A DNA stretch of 64,000 nucleotides from Sporosarcina sp. P2. GTDB lineage: Bacteria; Bacillota; Bacilli; Bacillales_A; Planococcaceae. This document shows, one piece after another, positions 8,761-17,722 of this stretch. The stretch is taken from contig NZ_PDYY01000002.1 in NCBI RefSeq assembly GCF_002743255.1, forward strand, positions 62,001-126,000. The letters are read 5' to 3'. Each line of letters starts with the position of its first letter. Positions within the stretch are counted from its first letter, which is position 1. Under the pieces are notes generated by a model. It made no database searches. It was given only the letters and a program-made list of their open reading frames with translations, and was not told the origin of the DNA. The position numbers and the translations under genes were made by a program.

Positions 8761-9405
8761 ACCACACGGATTCGTTGCTACAACTTGCTGTCCGTAAGCC
8801 TTCGCATTCGTGTCGTCATTTGCATTATCAATGAAGAATATGCCTGGTTCCGCTGAATACGTAGCACAGATATTAATTAAATCCCATAGTGCGCGGGCTT
8901 TAATCGTACGATACACACGAACTTCGTGACCTAGACGTTCCCATTCGCGTACATCGCCAACTTCATGCCACTGTTCATTATAATACTTCATCTGTTCAGG
9001 AGAATAATTTTCGACTGCCGGGAAACGTAAGTCGTAATCCGCGTCTTCTTCCACCGCTTTCATGAAGTCATCCGTTAATGTTACGGAAATATTCGCTCCT
9101 GTCAGGAATTCCGGATTATGAACGGTGTACGTTCCGCCATCCTGAAGCTTCAGCTCAGCGTCACGGATAATCGCTGCGTTAAAACCACCTTGACCTGGGA
9201 TTTGTTTATAGTTTGTGATGCCTTGATACATTGCTTCTTCTTGTGCTGTCAAAGGTTTGAAATTCAGTTTCTCATCTGCCAGCTTCTTGATCATTTCGTC
9301 TTCTGTGTTTTCGATCAAATAGCGCAAAATTCGCGGATTTTGCATTTTGGAGATGATAAATTCATAAATGTCCGGGTGCCAGTTTGATAACATGATCATT
9401 TGAGC
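8761..9405 (-). CDS. nrdJ: Class II ribonucleotide reductase NrdJ, exon 2 (central)
   Basis: Middle exon of 215 codons, from AQMIMLSNWHPDIYEFI to VATNPCG. It holds the catalytic cysteine of NPCG-E, the residue that forms the thiyl radical. Both splice points fall between codons, so exons join in phase 0. As an isolated frame it would begin at an ATG (9408) formed partly by intron sequence and would end nine codons into intron 2; neither is genuine. Lying between two introns, it is not expected to be functional by itself. Confidence 0.92.
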
Positions 9406-9722
9406 CATTATGTTACGTTGATACGCTACATCAACTCTCTATGTCACCATAGAGTTCAGACCATATCTTACACCTATTGAGGTGTCCTCGCACTTCGAGT
9501 TCGCTTGAACCCTACTCTACTCGCTTCTGCTGTTCGCATGCTTTCGATGGTCGTTGAACCTTCCTCATAACATTCGTCTTAGAGGCTTGGCTGCTGATTG
9601 TCTTTCACCACTTGTTGTTTTCAAGCATTCACGCTCACCGTTTCCAGTCACGTTGTAGCCAACAAGTCATAAGAGTTTCCAGCAATTCACGAGGTTTTTT
9701 TATAGACGAGGCACTTCTCTTT
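9406..9722 (-). ncRNA. Group I intron 1 in nrdJ (no ORF)
   Basis: A 317-base insertion that begins after T (exon ...CGTGGT) and ends with G; its removal joins GGSRRG to AQMIML, the normal NrdJ sequence. The core is clear: an R-like element TTCAACGACCA (about 9559-9549) and an S element AAGATATGGTC (9469-9459), whose GACC/GGTC can form P7. A guide GCCTCG near 9711-9706 can pair with the exon end CGTGGT. It encodes no protein, so mobility would need a helper in trans. Confidence 0.88.
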
Positions 9723-10520
9723 ACCACGTCTTGATCCGCCTTGCTCAACCAAATGAGTCAACTTCGCAATATCATCCAGCCATGAAACCGATCCAGATGA
9801 CTTCCCGTTGACACCGCGTGCCAATGTGTTGCGTGGACGCAATGTCGAACCGTTCGTTCCTACACCGCCACCACGACTCATAATCTCCATCACTTGCTTG
9901 CGGTGATCGGAAATTCCTTCACGGGAATCGGGTACAAACGGCATCACATAACAGTTAAAGAACGTGACATCCGTATCCGATCCTGCGCCATACAGCACGC
10001 GACCAGCTGGAATGAAGTTCAATGCCTTCAACTGATCATAGAACATGTTATACGACTGCGTTCTTCTATCTTCCGTCTTTTCAACAGATGCAAGTCCAGT
10101 CGCATTACGTTTCGCAATTTGCTCGTAGAACACTTCCAGCGGCTTCTCAATCACATCAAGGGGACGTGTAATCATTCCTTTTTGTTGCTCGTCCAGATCA
10201 TCGATCGATGAACGATATTCTGGCTCAATCCAGATCTCCGCTTTTCCGTTCGCTTTATCAAGTTTTGTAATATAACCTAACCCACGAGCGGGGAACTTTG
10301 GATCTTCTCTCACTGTAAGAACGACAAAATCGCCTTCTTTTAATGACTTCTTTTCCATATCTTTAAATGAATACCGATCGATCATTACTAGACGTGATAC
10401 TCCGCTGTGAGTCAGCTTCATATCCTCGGTAACCGGGTGAACTTGAGGGAAATTCGCAATATCCTCATTCAGCTGTTGCTTATCAAGCATTGGTTCGCCT
10501 TGTTTTGACATCGTAACCAT
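9723..10520 (-). CDS. nrdJ: Class II ribonucleotide reductase NrdJ, exon 1 (N-terminal)
   Basis: First exon, 266 codons, from MVTMSKQGEP to the substrate-binding loop GGSRRG. It contains the conserved FIPAGRVLYGAGSD and the radical-region cysteine in FFNCYVMPFVPDSREGI, then GGGVGTNGSTLRPR. NrdJ reduces ribonucleotides to deoxyribonucleotides with adenosylcobalamin and works with or without oxygen. The start has GAGGAGG 7 bases upstream. Beyond codon 266 the frame runs only eleven codons into the intron before a stop. An NrdR box in the leader points to control by deoxynucleotide level. Confidence 0.93.
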
Positions 10521-10546
10521 ATAACATCCTCCTCATAACGCTCCAA

Positions 10547-10562
10547 ACACTATATATAGTGT
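10547..10562. promoter_or_regulatory. NrdR box upstream of nrdJ
   Basis: ACACTATATATAGTGT is a perfect 16-bp palindrome matching the NrdR operator consensus. It lies 27 bases upstream of the nrdJ start and just downstream of a plausible promoter (minus strand TTGATA, 17-base spacer, TAGATT). NrdR is the ATP/dATP-sensing repressor of ribonucleotide reductase genes. A second box, usual for NrdR, is not convincing here. Confidence 0.85.
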
Positions 10563-10683
10563 TTAGCTTATTAAATAATCTACTACATATTGAATAGTAT
10601 ATCAATCGACATGTATTTTTCAAAAACGTAAAATCGTTGATATTACGACATTTCAACAAAAAAATAAAACCAAAGTACTAATT

Positions 10684-11517
10684 TCATTTCTTGAAATTCC
10701 AGTCATCATTGGCATATTTCTCTTTTTCAATTTGATGGACCAAAGCAAGCTGTTCCGGTGTTAATTCAAGTGGTTCCAATGAAATGTCGAGCGACGCTTC
10801 AAATCCCTTAGAAAAGGCCTGTTTACATTCCTCTGTTGAAATCTTGCGGTCCGTCAATCGGTCAATCGCAATTGCGCGATCTGGCAACGTTCTACGTACG
10901 CGTTCTTTCAAAGCGGGCGATGAATAGGTAAAAATAGATGTCAATTTATCGACATCTAAGCTCATCAAAATTGCCCCATGTTGCAAAATCACGCCTTTTT
11001 GACGTGTTTGGGCACTGCCGGCAACCTTTTTACCTTCGACGACAAGTTCATACCAGCTTGGTGCATCAAAACAAACACCGCTCTTTGGACTTCGTAATTG
11101 CGCTGTGATTTCTTGATCCGGAATCGAGAATTCTGCTTGAAGCCCTAGATTACGAAATCCTTGCAGCAATCCGCCAGAAATCACACGGTATGCTTCTGTC
11201 ACCGTCTCCGGCATATTCGGGTATTTTTCACTAACAATTACACTGTATGTAAGCTCATGTTCATGCAGGACACCACGCCCCCCTGTTGGTCTTCGGACAA
11301 ATCCAAGCCCAAGTTCTTTCACTTTTTCCATATCGATATCTTTTTCAATACGCTGGAAGTACCCAATCGATAATGTAGCGGGTTCCCACTCATAAAAACG
11401 CAGAACCGGTCCGATTTCACCTCGGCTATGTAAGTCAAGCAGCGCTTCGTCCAGCGCCATATTGAAGGAAGGACTACATTTCCCAGAGTCTACATAATGC
11501 CACACGGCTTTTGTCAT
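10684..11517 (-). CDS. lipM: Octanoyltransferase LipM
   Basis: A 277-residue member of the lipoate-ligase fold family. LipM moves octanoate from acyl carrier protein to GcvH, the first step of lipoate synthesis in Bacillus. Motifs: [30 protein letters not shown] and the Cys-containing loop [18 protein letters not shown], which holds the acyl-carrying cysteine, followed by [18 protein letters not shown]. In B. subtilis yqhM (lipM) neighbours yqhL and the gcv operon, as here more distantly. It fits with the glycine-cleavage genes later in the window, which need lipoyl-GcvH. Confidence 0.92.
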   Translation of the reverse strand: MTKAVWHYVDSGKCSPSFNMALDEALLDLHSRGEIGPVLRFYEWEPATLSIGYFQRIEKDIDMEKVKELGLGFVRRPTGGRGVLHEHELTYSVIVSEKYPNMPETVTEAYRVISGGLLQGFRNLGLQAEFSIPDQEITAQLRSPKSGVCFDAPSWYELVVEGKKVAGSAQTRQKGVILQHGAILMSLDVDKLTSIFTYSSPALKERVRRTLPDRAIAIDRLTDRKISTEECKQAFSKGFEASLDISLEPLELTPEQLALVHQIEKEKYANDDWNFKK

Positions 11518-11664
11518 AATCTATTCTCCTTCGTGTTTATACTCCACCAATAGTATAGGAAATCGTCAATGAAAAAAACAATAACGCATTTCATTTTATC
11601 ATTAGGATTGAACTGATGCCAGATAATCTTTATAATAGAGATATTGATGAAGGGGGAAGTTTTT

Positions 11665-12042
11665 TTGAGTTATTATATTTTGGGAGTAGCCGTGCTCGCG
11701 GTCATTTTGTATTTCGTTATAACATACATACGGGTCGGGAAGGCATTGACCAGTCTGACACAAGAAGAGTTTATTAAAGGGTATCGCAAAGCACAATTGA
11801 TCGATGTGCGTGAACCAAAAGATTTCGAAGCTGGACATATTTTAGGTGCGCGTAATATTCCATTTACACAGTTCTCACAGCGCTATAAGGAAATCCGCCC
11901 CGATAAACCCGTTTATCTTTATGACCAAAACACTAGCCGTACAGGCCGTGCAGCGCTGTTCTTGAAGAAAAAAGGTTGTACAGAAATCTATCAGCTACGT
12001 GGTGGATTTAAACAGTGGTCAGGTAAAATTAAAACAAAATAA
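11665..12042 (+). CDS. yqhL: Membrane-anchored rhodanese-fold protein YqhL, catalytic Cys missing
   Basis: A 125-residue protein with an N-terminal membrane span (residues about 3-21) and a cytoplasmic rhodanese domain (LIDVREPKDFEAGHILGARN). In active rhodaneses the loop after the fourth strand starts with Cys; here it reads VYLYDQNTSRTGRAA with Asp in that place, so sulfur transfer is unlikely. The C-terminus EIYQLRGGFKQWSGKIK is conserved. I chose the TTG at 11665, eight bases after AAGGGGGA; the ATG at 11644 overlaps that ribosome binding site. It is divergent from lipM and ends at a strong terminator. Confidence 0.85.
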   Translation: MSYYILGVAVLAVILYFVITYIRVGKALTSLTQEEFIKGYRKAQLIDVREPKDFEAGHILGARNIPFTQFSQRYKEIRPDKPVYLYDQNTSRTGRAALFLKKKGCTEIYQLRGGFKQWSGKIKTK

Positions 12043-12046
12043 CATT

Positions 12047-12078
12047 GTAGATCCTCCTTAAAAAGGAGGATCTACTTA
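12047..12078 (+). terminator. Terminator after yqhL
   Basis: GTAGATCCTCCTT and AAGGAGGATCTAC form a perfect 13-bp stem with a short A loop, followed by TTATTT. Confidence 0.85.
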
Positions 12079-12101
12079 TTTATAGGGAGAGTGTTTTAGT
12101 A

Positions 12102-13367
12102 ATGATACCATCTTTTTTAATTCCACTTCATTCGGCACAATACGAAAAATTGACACATTATCACAATTACGGTGTCGTCATTGAAGCGATTCTTGACACA
12201 CTTCAACAACGTTCACCTGCCGATTGGCAAATCATCCAAGTCGATGAATTCGCTTCTTACACAGAAACGATGCTTCCTGAATTGATTCATCGCAAACAAT
12301 TGCCTTATGAATCACTTAGTCATATCTACGCCACATTGCCGACACAAAAGATTCAGCAAGACGTATCAACTGATGCATTTTCACTACAAGGCGCTGAAAC
12401 AATTGACAATCAGTTGCTATTCTTTCCTGAACATCAAATCGCCATCGCCAATATTAGCTATTATGTCGCAACAGGCTCCACCTGGTCAGAGCATACAGTA
12501 TTTGCGCCATCTGCGAGTCACGTCAAAGATTTCATCGAAGTACTGAATCAACTACAACGAGAAGCGATGAAAACGAATATTACGTATTTAGTGGATACTG
12601 AAGAAGGTATGGAAAAAAAGACGTATGGCGCTGGCACACAAATCGAGCGCAGTGATGTCCTACTCGATGAACATTTGAAGAATGATCTATTTCGTTCTAT
12701 CGATGAATTCTTCCGAGACGGTGGGGCTTTCTTTAAAGAATACGGACTGCCGTATAAAAGAGGGATCTTGCTGTACGGATCTCCGGGTAACGGCAAAACG
12801 ACGCTTGTGCGTTCTATCACCGGAACAACTGACGCACCTGTCGTCTACTGGCAAATCACGGAATTCACGGGAAGTCATTCCGTACAGGAAGTGTTCACTA
12901 CAGTCGAGCGTCTAGCACCCGCCATCCTCGTAATTGAAGATATGGACTCCATGCCTGAACATATGAGAAGCACATTTCTGAACATTCTAGATGGCGTACA
13001 TGTCCGTGACGGCCTATTCATCATCGGTACGACCAATTACCCTGAACGCATTGACCCTGCCCTCATCAACCGCGCAGGCCGATTTGACAGCACATATGAA
13101 ATCAAATCCCCGACACGAGAAGTCCGTAAGCTATACATGGAAAAACTGGATCGCAAAAAGATACTTTCGGAAGAACAAGTTGAAAAAATAGCGAAGCAGA
13201 CAAAAGGCCTTTCGGTATCACAGTTGAATGAATTATATATGTCGATCGCGCTTACTTACCATTATGAGAAGAACATTCAATATGAAGAACGAATCCGCCA
13301 GTTACAGAAGCAGCATCGACAAGCTACTCGAGATGACTGGGAAACCGATTCAACAATAGGTTATTAA
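12102..13367 (+). CDS. AAA-family ATPase, YjoB-like
   Basis: A 421-residue protein with one AAA module. The N-terminal about 200 residues form a domain without recognised motifs. The ATPase core has Walker A GILLYGSPGNGKTTLVRS, Walker B ILVIEDMDSM, sensor 1 IIGTTNYPERID and the arginine-finger region INRAGRFD. Length and architecture resemble B. subtilis YjoB, a hexameric AAA protein with chaperone-like activity, but orthology is inferred. It is a single gene between terminators. Some proteins of this type act in membrane-stress responses under sigma-W; I see no clear sigma-W promoter in the short leader. Confidence 0.82.
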   Translation: MIPSFLIPLHSAQYEKLTHYHNYGVVIEAILDTLQQRSPADWQIIQVDEFASYTETMLPELIHRKQLPYESLSHIYATLPTQKIQQDVSTDAFSLQGAETIDNQLLFFPEHQIAIANISYYVATGSTWSEHTVFAPSASHVKDFIEVLNQLQREAMKTNITYLVDTEEGMEKKTYGAGTQIERSDVLLDEHLKNDLFRSIDEFFRDGGAFFKEYGLPYKRGILLYGSPGNGKTTLVRSITGTTDAPVVYWQITEFTGSHSVQEVFTTVERLAPAILVIEDMDSMPEHMRSTFLNILDGVHVRDGLFIIGTTNYPERIDPALINRAGRFDSTYEIKSPTREVRKLYMEKLDRKKILSEEQVEKIAKQTKGLSVSQLNELYMSIALTYHYEKNIQYEERIRQLQKQHRQATRDDWETDSTIGY

Positions 13368-13373
13368 GACGAA

Positions 13374-13413
13374 AAAGAGGTTGCCTTGACTTGATCAAGA
13401 CAACCTCTTTTCC
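13374..13413 (+). terminator. Terminator after the AAA ATPase gene
   Basis: AAAGAGGTTG and CAACCTCTTT, extended by CCTTGA/TCAAG, make a long stem ending in TTTTCC. Confidence 0.85.
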
Positions 13414-13779
13414 TTGGTTATGTATATTTTTACGCGGTGTCACTCAGTCTAGTTCTAGATTCTGATCTCCATACAAAAATGCGCCTTACTTTCAAAGACC
13501 GCAATGGTTTGTGAATGTAGTAATTCCATATGATAACAAGTATATAATAGTAAGCTTCTATTATTCACAGTGATTTATACATTAAACAACAGTAGTGTCG
13601 ATTTAAGGGTGTTTTATTCCGCCTATAATGCTTGAATTATCAATCATCATACACATTTCCGTCATAATCTGAAAATAATATAGTAGTCAGTCAAAATGCG
13701 ACATACTTTTCATTTCGCTTTATATATGATAAGTAAGTTGCTTCTATGACGAACGAGATAACCGCCACATGACTTGAAG
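13414..13779. other. Gene-free leader region of the Spo0E-like gene
   Basis: About 370 AT-rich bases with no supported gene. A minus-strand frame at 13691-13897 has no ribosome binding site and overlaps the Spo0E-like gene. Regulatory sequence for that gene is the likely content, but I cannot single out one promoter. Confidence 0.4.
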
Positions 13780-13795
13780 CGTAATATATATTACG
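13780..13795. promoter_or_regulatory. 16-bp perfect palindrome touching the ribosome binding site
   Basis: CGTAATATATATTACG is its own reverse complement and runs directly into the GGAGG that serves the next gene. It could be an operator, or an RNA hairpin that hides the ribosome binding site; the sequence does not tell which. Confidence 0.5.
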
Positions 13796-13805
13796 GAGGA
13801 AGAAA

Positions 13806-13970
13806 ATGAATAAATCTATTGAAAAAAAACTACTCATGTTAAGAATTGAAGTAAAAAGAATTATCATGTATAAGAAAGCCGAATTCTTGGGAATCACACA
13901 TCCAAGCGTGGTAAGAAGTAGCCAGCGACTGGATAGCCTATTGAACAGAGTGCAAGGAATTTATTCATAA
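13806..13970 (+). CDS. Spo0E-like aspartyl-phosphate phosphatase
   Basis: A 54-residue protein. Its two-helix pattern, with LRIEVKRIIM in the first helix and SSQRLDSLLNRVQ in the second, fits the Spo0E family, whose signature SQxLD contains the catalytic residues. These proteins dephosphorylate Spo0A~P and delay sporulation. The gene has a good ribosome binding site (ACGGAGG, 6 bases upstream) and a terminator after it, and stands alone. Members vary in number between strains; which B. subtilis paralogue it matches cannot be said. Confidence 0.8.
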   Translation: MNKSIEKKLLMLRIEVKRIIMYKKAEFLGITHPSVVRSSQRLDSLLNRVQGIYS

Positions 13971-14012
13971 CTATTAAAGTCCCATACATAGTATCCATAA
14001 TAGTTCCAAGCA

Positions 14013-14048
14013 AAAAAAGACAGTTCCCATTTTGGAACTGTCTTTTTG
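14013..14048 (+). terminator. Terminator after the Spo0E-like gene
   Basis: AAAAGACAGTTCC and GGAACTGTCTTTT form a 13-bp stem with loop CATTTT and a T run. The A run before it may let it work in both directions. Confidence 0.85.
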
Positions 14049-14166
14049 TATTGTCTAAAACTTTGTCATTTAAAACTTCAATAAAATCCGACATTCACTA
14101 TCACTTGATTTTATGAAAATCGCTAGGCTACCAATTGCGTGAAGGAGAATAGTTCAGTAAGTACCG

Positions 14167-14715
14167 TCATATTCGCTTCACTCCCTTTCTATAATCCATA
14201 TGGAGTGCGAAGCATAATAGTAATAATACGCCTACCATAGAGAGAGGAATCATCCATAGATTGTCTACCGTTGTATAAAGGCCTAAAAACATTATGCCGA
14301 TCGCAATCATCGGAGCCGATATATAATAAGCTTTTGCATTATAAAACCACCCATACGTAAAAAAGTGCGCCCCTGTAATAATGGCAAATATCATAATTGC
14401 ATCCTGTGGGCTTTTTATCATACTCCAAAAAAGTATCGGAAAATAAAGAATCTGTGCTAGATTCAAATATAACCCTAGACTACCTAAGGCATTATTTTTA
14501 AATTTCCAATCGGTCTTTAATACAGATGAAATACCAACTGAGAGTGGGAACATTAAACCTGTCGAAAAAAGCATCCCTATATTTTTCTGCGTTATTTCTA
14601 ATGACTGCATAAATATAATGGTAATAATCAACCAAATCACACTAGCAGACAGGATAAATGAGATCCCATTTCTCCCTTTAATCGATAAATCGTTTTTCAT
14701 CTCATCTATCGTCAA
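14167..14715 (-). CDS. DUF7010-type membrane protein
   Basis: A 182-residue protein with about six membrane segments, starting MTIDEMKNDLSIKGRNG and ending in a basic tail. The layout (short hydrophilic N-terminus, paired hydrophobic helices, HFFTYGWFYNAKAY in the middle) matches proteins annotated DUF7010 in Firmicutes. Its function is unknown. Nothing nearby suggests a partner; the downstream side is AT-rich and gene-free. Confidence 0.6.
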   Translation of the reverse strand: MTIDEMKNDLSIKGRNGISFILSASVIWLIITIIFMQSLEITQKNIGMLFSTGLMFPLSVGISSVLKTDWKFKNNALGSLGLYLNLAQILYFPILFWSMIKSPQDAIMIFAIITGAHFFTYGWFYNAKAYYISAPMIAIGIMFLGLYTTVDNLWMIPLSMVGVLLLLCFALHMDYRKGVKRI

Positions 14716-14796
14716 AGAAGTCTTCCACCTTTGCTCTTCTCTTGTAAAACAATATTGCTAAATTAAGCAAAGAATATCTAGTACACGTACTCCGCT

Positions 14797-15228
14797 CTAT
14801 AGTTTTTCAGTATTTGGATAGATTTCTTTAATAAACGCCGCAGATTGTTTTATTAATTTCTTTAATACCTCTATTTCAATATCTGTGATTTTGTTGATAT
14901 AAATACAAGATTTACCTGTTGTGTGTTTCCCGAAATCTTTTAATAGTTTCTCTCGCTGTTCACTTTCAAGCGTTATATATAAACTGATTTTAGCTTTTCG
15001 TGGGGAAAAACCTACGATGGGCGCGTCCCCTTCATGACCAGAACTATATTTGTAATGATATTTGCCAAAACCTATAATACTCGGTCCCCACATTTTCGCT
15101 TTATACCCCGTCGTTTCGGTGAAGATATCCAGTAATTTAAAAGCATCTTCCCGCTTTCTAAGTTGATCAATGTTCCCAATAAATTCAATAACACTACTAT
15201 CGGTTTCTTTAGTTTTTAATTCGTACAT
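14797..15228 (-). CDS. DUF1801 (YdhG-like) protein
   Basis: A 143-residue soluble protein. The pattern KMWGPSIIGFGKYHYKYSSG, then VGFSPRKAKISLYI and GKSCIYINKITDIEIEVLKKL, is that of the DUF1801 family, small proteins of the YdhG/YjhX fold class with no assigned biochemical role. It lies 80 bases upstream of, and in the same direction as, the DUF7010 gene. Confidence 0.75.
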   Translation of the reverse strand: MYELKTKETDSSVIEFIGNIDQLRKREDAFKLLDIFTETTGYKAKMWGPSIIGFGKYHYKYSSGHEGDAPIVGFSPRKAKISLYITLESEQREKLLKDFGKHTTGKSCIYINKITDIEIEVLKKLIKQSAAFIKEIYPNTEKL

Positions 15229-15635
15229 TGAATGATCTCCATTCTACTGTTTTTTTGATTTTTGCGGAGTTCATAATGATTTCTAGATCATCAGTCGATT
15301 TTGAACCCTTTGCTAAATGCCATTGTGGAAATACGACTAATCATAATGCCAGAAAAGAAGACTGATTACAGCACTGGTATCGCCTATTGATTTTATGGAA
15401 AGAACATCGCACTGTCATCCTGATGATGTTAGTATCACACATATGCCTTTGCATTATTTAAATACCAGAAAAATCAATCTCTTTTTACAATCACTTTCCT
15501 AATTGGCGCGGCTATAAAAATATTATCTAACATGAATATTGCTTCATCTTTCATTATGTTTTATTAAAGATACCAGTAACAAGTAGCATTCTCAATCTAC
15601 TTGTGAAAAGTATAAGTAACGTGTATATTTAACTA
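15229..15635. other. Gene-free region upstream of the queC operon
   Basis: About 400 AT-rich bases with scattered stops on both strands. I see no gene, repeat or hairpin that stands out. The queC promoter begins at its right edge. Confidence 0.4.
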
Positions 15636-15664
15636 TTGATAATCATAGGTGTCTTAGCTATATG
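15636..15664 (+). promoter_or_regulatory. Promoter of the queC operon
   Basis: TTGATA (15636-15641), 17-base spacer, TATATG (15659-15664). Transcription from here would start about 15 bases before the preQ1 aptamer. Confidence 0.65.
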
Positions 15665-15686
15665 TAGGTAAGTGACTTCGATTATT

Positions 15687-15731
15687 GCAGAGGGTTCGTA
15701 ACCATCCCCTCTAAAAACAAAACTATGGAGG
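15687..15731 (+). promoter_or_regulatory. PreQ1-I riboswitch controlling queC
   Basis: The sequence follows the preQ1-I pattern: stem AGAGG (15689-15693) with CCTCT (15708-15712), loop GTTCGTAACCATC, and an A-rich tail CTAAAAACAAAACTATGGAGG. The tail can form the pseudoknot and its end is the queC ribosome binding site, so preQ1 binding should block translation. The downstream genes are queuosine genes, which supports the call. Confidence 0.9.
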
Positions 15732-15739
15732 AATGTAGA

Positions 15740-16390
15740 GTGAATAAAGCAGTTGTAGTATTTAGTGGCGGACAAGATTCTACCACTTGCCTATTATGGG
15801 CAATGGAAGAATTTGATGAAGTAGAAACCGTCACGTTTTTGTATGGGCAAAGACATAAGTCGGAAGTTGATTGCGCTACAAAGATCGCGAAAGACTTAGG
15901 GGTTAAACAAAAAATCATCCAAATGGACGTTCTTAATCAGTTAACCACGAACGCCTTGACCAGAAGCGACATGCAAATTGAAGCGGAAGAAGGAAGTGTC
16001 CCCAATACAATTGTCGAGGGACGGAATCATATATTTCTTTCATTTGCAGCAATCTACGCTAAATCAATTGGCGCGAATGCGATTATAACCGGTGTAAGCG
16101 AGACGGATTTCAGTGGATATCCGGATTGTCGTGATGCGTTTATTCGTTCTTTAAATACGACGTTGAATTTAGCAATGGACTATACATTTGATTTAATCAC
16201 TCCTTTAATGTGGAAAGACAAAGCAGAAGTTTGGAAATTAGCGGATCAAATGGGTCGGCTGGAGTACGTAAGAGACAACACATTAACTTGCTATAACGGT
16301 GTGATCGCCAATGGCTGCCTAGAATGCCCCGCTTGCAAACTGAGAAATGACGGACTAGCGAAATACTTACAAGGACAACATGCCTCATGA
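15740..16390 (+). CDS. queC: 7-cyano-7-deazaguanine synthase QueC
   Basis: A 216-residue enzyme that converts 7-carboxy-7-deazaguanine to preQ0 with ATP and ammonia. It has the PP-loop [13 protein letters not shown] near the N-terminus and the zinc site near the C-terminus ([20 protein letters not shown]). The start is GTG at 15740, eight bases after the GGAGG that belongs to the preQ1 riboswitch; a longer frame from 15725 starts inside the riboswitch tail and is rejected. The stop overlaps the next gene by four bases (ATGA). Confidence 0.95.
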   Translation: MNKAVVVFSGGQDSTTCLLWAMEEFDEVETVTFLYGQRHKSEVDCATKIAKDLGVKQKIIQMDVLNQLTTNALTRSDMQIEAEEGSVPNTIVEGRNHIFLSFAAIYAKSIGANAIITGVSETDFSGYPDCRDAFIRSLNTTLNLAMDYTFDLITPLMWKDKAEVWKLADQMGRLEYVRDNTLTCYNGVIANGCLECPACKLRNDGLAKYLQGQHAS

Positions 16391-16941
16391 TCCGAATTAC
16401 GATTTATTTATTATCCATCATTCTTGCCAATGTAATTACAGCACGATTTGCACCACTTGAACTAGGTCCACTCATTATTCCCTACGGTACTTTGTTCATT
16501 GGATTAACACTTGTCATGAGAGATATGGTCCAAAATAGATTCGGTAGACATCAAACATACATATTGATTGGAGTCGCACTTTTATTATCTGCTCTTACAA
16601 GTCATTTATTAGGGGATCAACTATGGATCGTCTTTGCAAGTACACTTAGTTTTATTGTTTCGGAAACAGCAGATACTGAAATTTACACCCGCTTTAAATT
16701 ACCTTTTGTAAAAAGAGTACTATTTTCCGGTGTTGTGGCCGGCTTTTTAGACTCTAGTTTATTTGTAATTATTGGTATCGGTCCACTAGGGCTTCACTTC
16801 GTACCGTGGGAATTGGTTCCATTTGCTATACTCGGACAATGGATAGCGAAAGTGTTAATGCAGTTAATTGTTGCGGGTGGAATTAGACAAGTTGTGATGA
16901 AGCTAAATATATATGAACCAAATGTTTCAGAAGTACATTAA
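16387..16941 (+). CDS. Queuosine precursor transporter (VUT/YhhQ family)
   Basis: A 184-residue membrane protein with about five to six spans, including [20 protein letters not shown] and a polar cluster [11 protein letters not shown] typical of the VUT/YhhQ family of 7-deazapurine transporters. It is translationally coupled to queC and followed by queF 14 bases on, so import of a queuosine precursor is the likely job. In B. subtilis the same position holds queD and queE, which are not present in this window. Confidence 0.88.
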   Translation: MIRITIYLLSIILANVITARFAPLELGPLIIPYGTLFIGLTLVMRDMVQNRFGRHQTYILIGVALLLSALTSHLLGDQLWIVFASTLSFIVSETADTEIYTRFKLPFVKRVLFSGVVAGFLDSSLFVIIGIGPLGLHFVPWELVPFAILGQWIAKVLMQLIVAGGIRQVVMKLNIYEPNVSEVH

Positions 16942-16955
16942 AAGGGGTTTGAAAA

Positions 16956-17444
16956 ATGCTAGAAAACAGTAAAAACAACCTTACATTACTCGGCAATCAA
17001 GAGACAAAATACAACTATGAATATGATCCTGATATTTTAGAAACGTTTGAAAATCAACATCAAGACAATGATTACTTTGTTAAATTTAATATTCCTGAAT
17101 TCACTAGCCTTTGTCCAATCACTGGCCAACCTGACTTTGCTACCATATATATATCCTATATTCCTGATGTGAAAATGGTAGAAAGCAAATCGTTAAAGCT
17201 TTATATGTTCAGTTTCCGAAATCATCCAGGTTTTCATGAAGATTGTGCAAATCTAATTATGAAAGATTTGATTCATTTAATGGATCCACGCTATATTGAA
17301 GTATGGGCCAAGTTCACCCCGCGTGGTGGTATCTCAATTGATCCGTATTGCAATTACGGGAAACCTGGAACGTATTTTGAACAAATGGCTAAAGAAAGAC
17401 TTTTTCAACATGATTTATATCCCGAAAAGATAGATAATAGATAA
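16956..17444 (+). CDS. queF: NADPH-dependent preQ0 reductase QueF
   Basis: A 162-residue unimodular QueF that reduces preQ0 to preQ1. The catalytic Cys lies in [20 protein letters not shown], the family signature [15 protein letters not shown] is intact, and [13 protein letters not shown] closes the active site. The ribosome binding site is AAAGGGG. It ends the operon, and its product is the ligand sensed by the riboswitch upstream. Confidence 0.96.
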   Translation: MLENSKNNLTLLGNQETKYNYEYDPDILETFENQHQDNDYFVKFNIPEFTSLCPITGQPDFATIYISYIPDVKMVESKSLKLYMFSFRNHPGFHEDCANLIMKDLIHLMDPRYIEVWAKFTPRGGISIDPYCNYGKPGTYFEQMAKERLFQHDLYPEKIDNR

Positions 17445-17452
17445 TTTTCCTT

Positions 17453-17494
17453 GCCAGGCACAGACAATTCGAAAATGTCTCCGTGCCTGGCATT
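17453..17494 (+). terminator. Terminator of the queC-queF operon
   Basis: TGCCAGGCAC and GTGCCTGGCA, extended by AGACA/TGTCT, form a long stem followed by TTTTAC. Confidence 0.88.
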
Positions 17495-17722
17495 TTACTA
17501 TTTGTCTTAAAGTAGAGCGGAACACATATAAAAACTGCCATACAATGCAAAACAAATGATAAACATAGCTATACTTTACATCCTTTCCTGGTCCTTCCAT
17601 TAAAATGTATGCAGTTTAATTTCATCACATAAACTATCGGAATTTTTATCTTCGCTTACACATACGGTATAAATGGGACGTAAAGTATTCATCATCATAT
17701 ACCAGTAAATGGAGGGGATTTC

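Noticed and set aside
6860-10520. nrdJ as a frameshifted or broken pseudogene
   Set aside because: All interruptions are explained by two group I introns with proper ends; joined exons restore every conserved motif.
17500-17722. Sigma-B promoter for katE
   Set aside because: I looked for GTTT-N13-15-GGGTA and found only weak partial matches.
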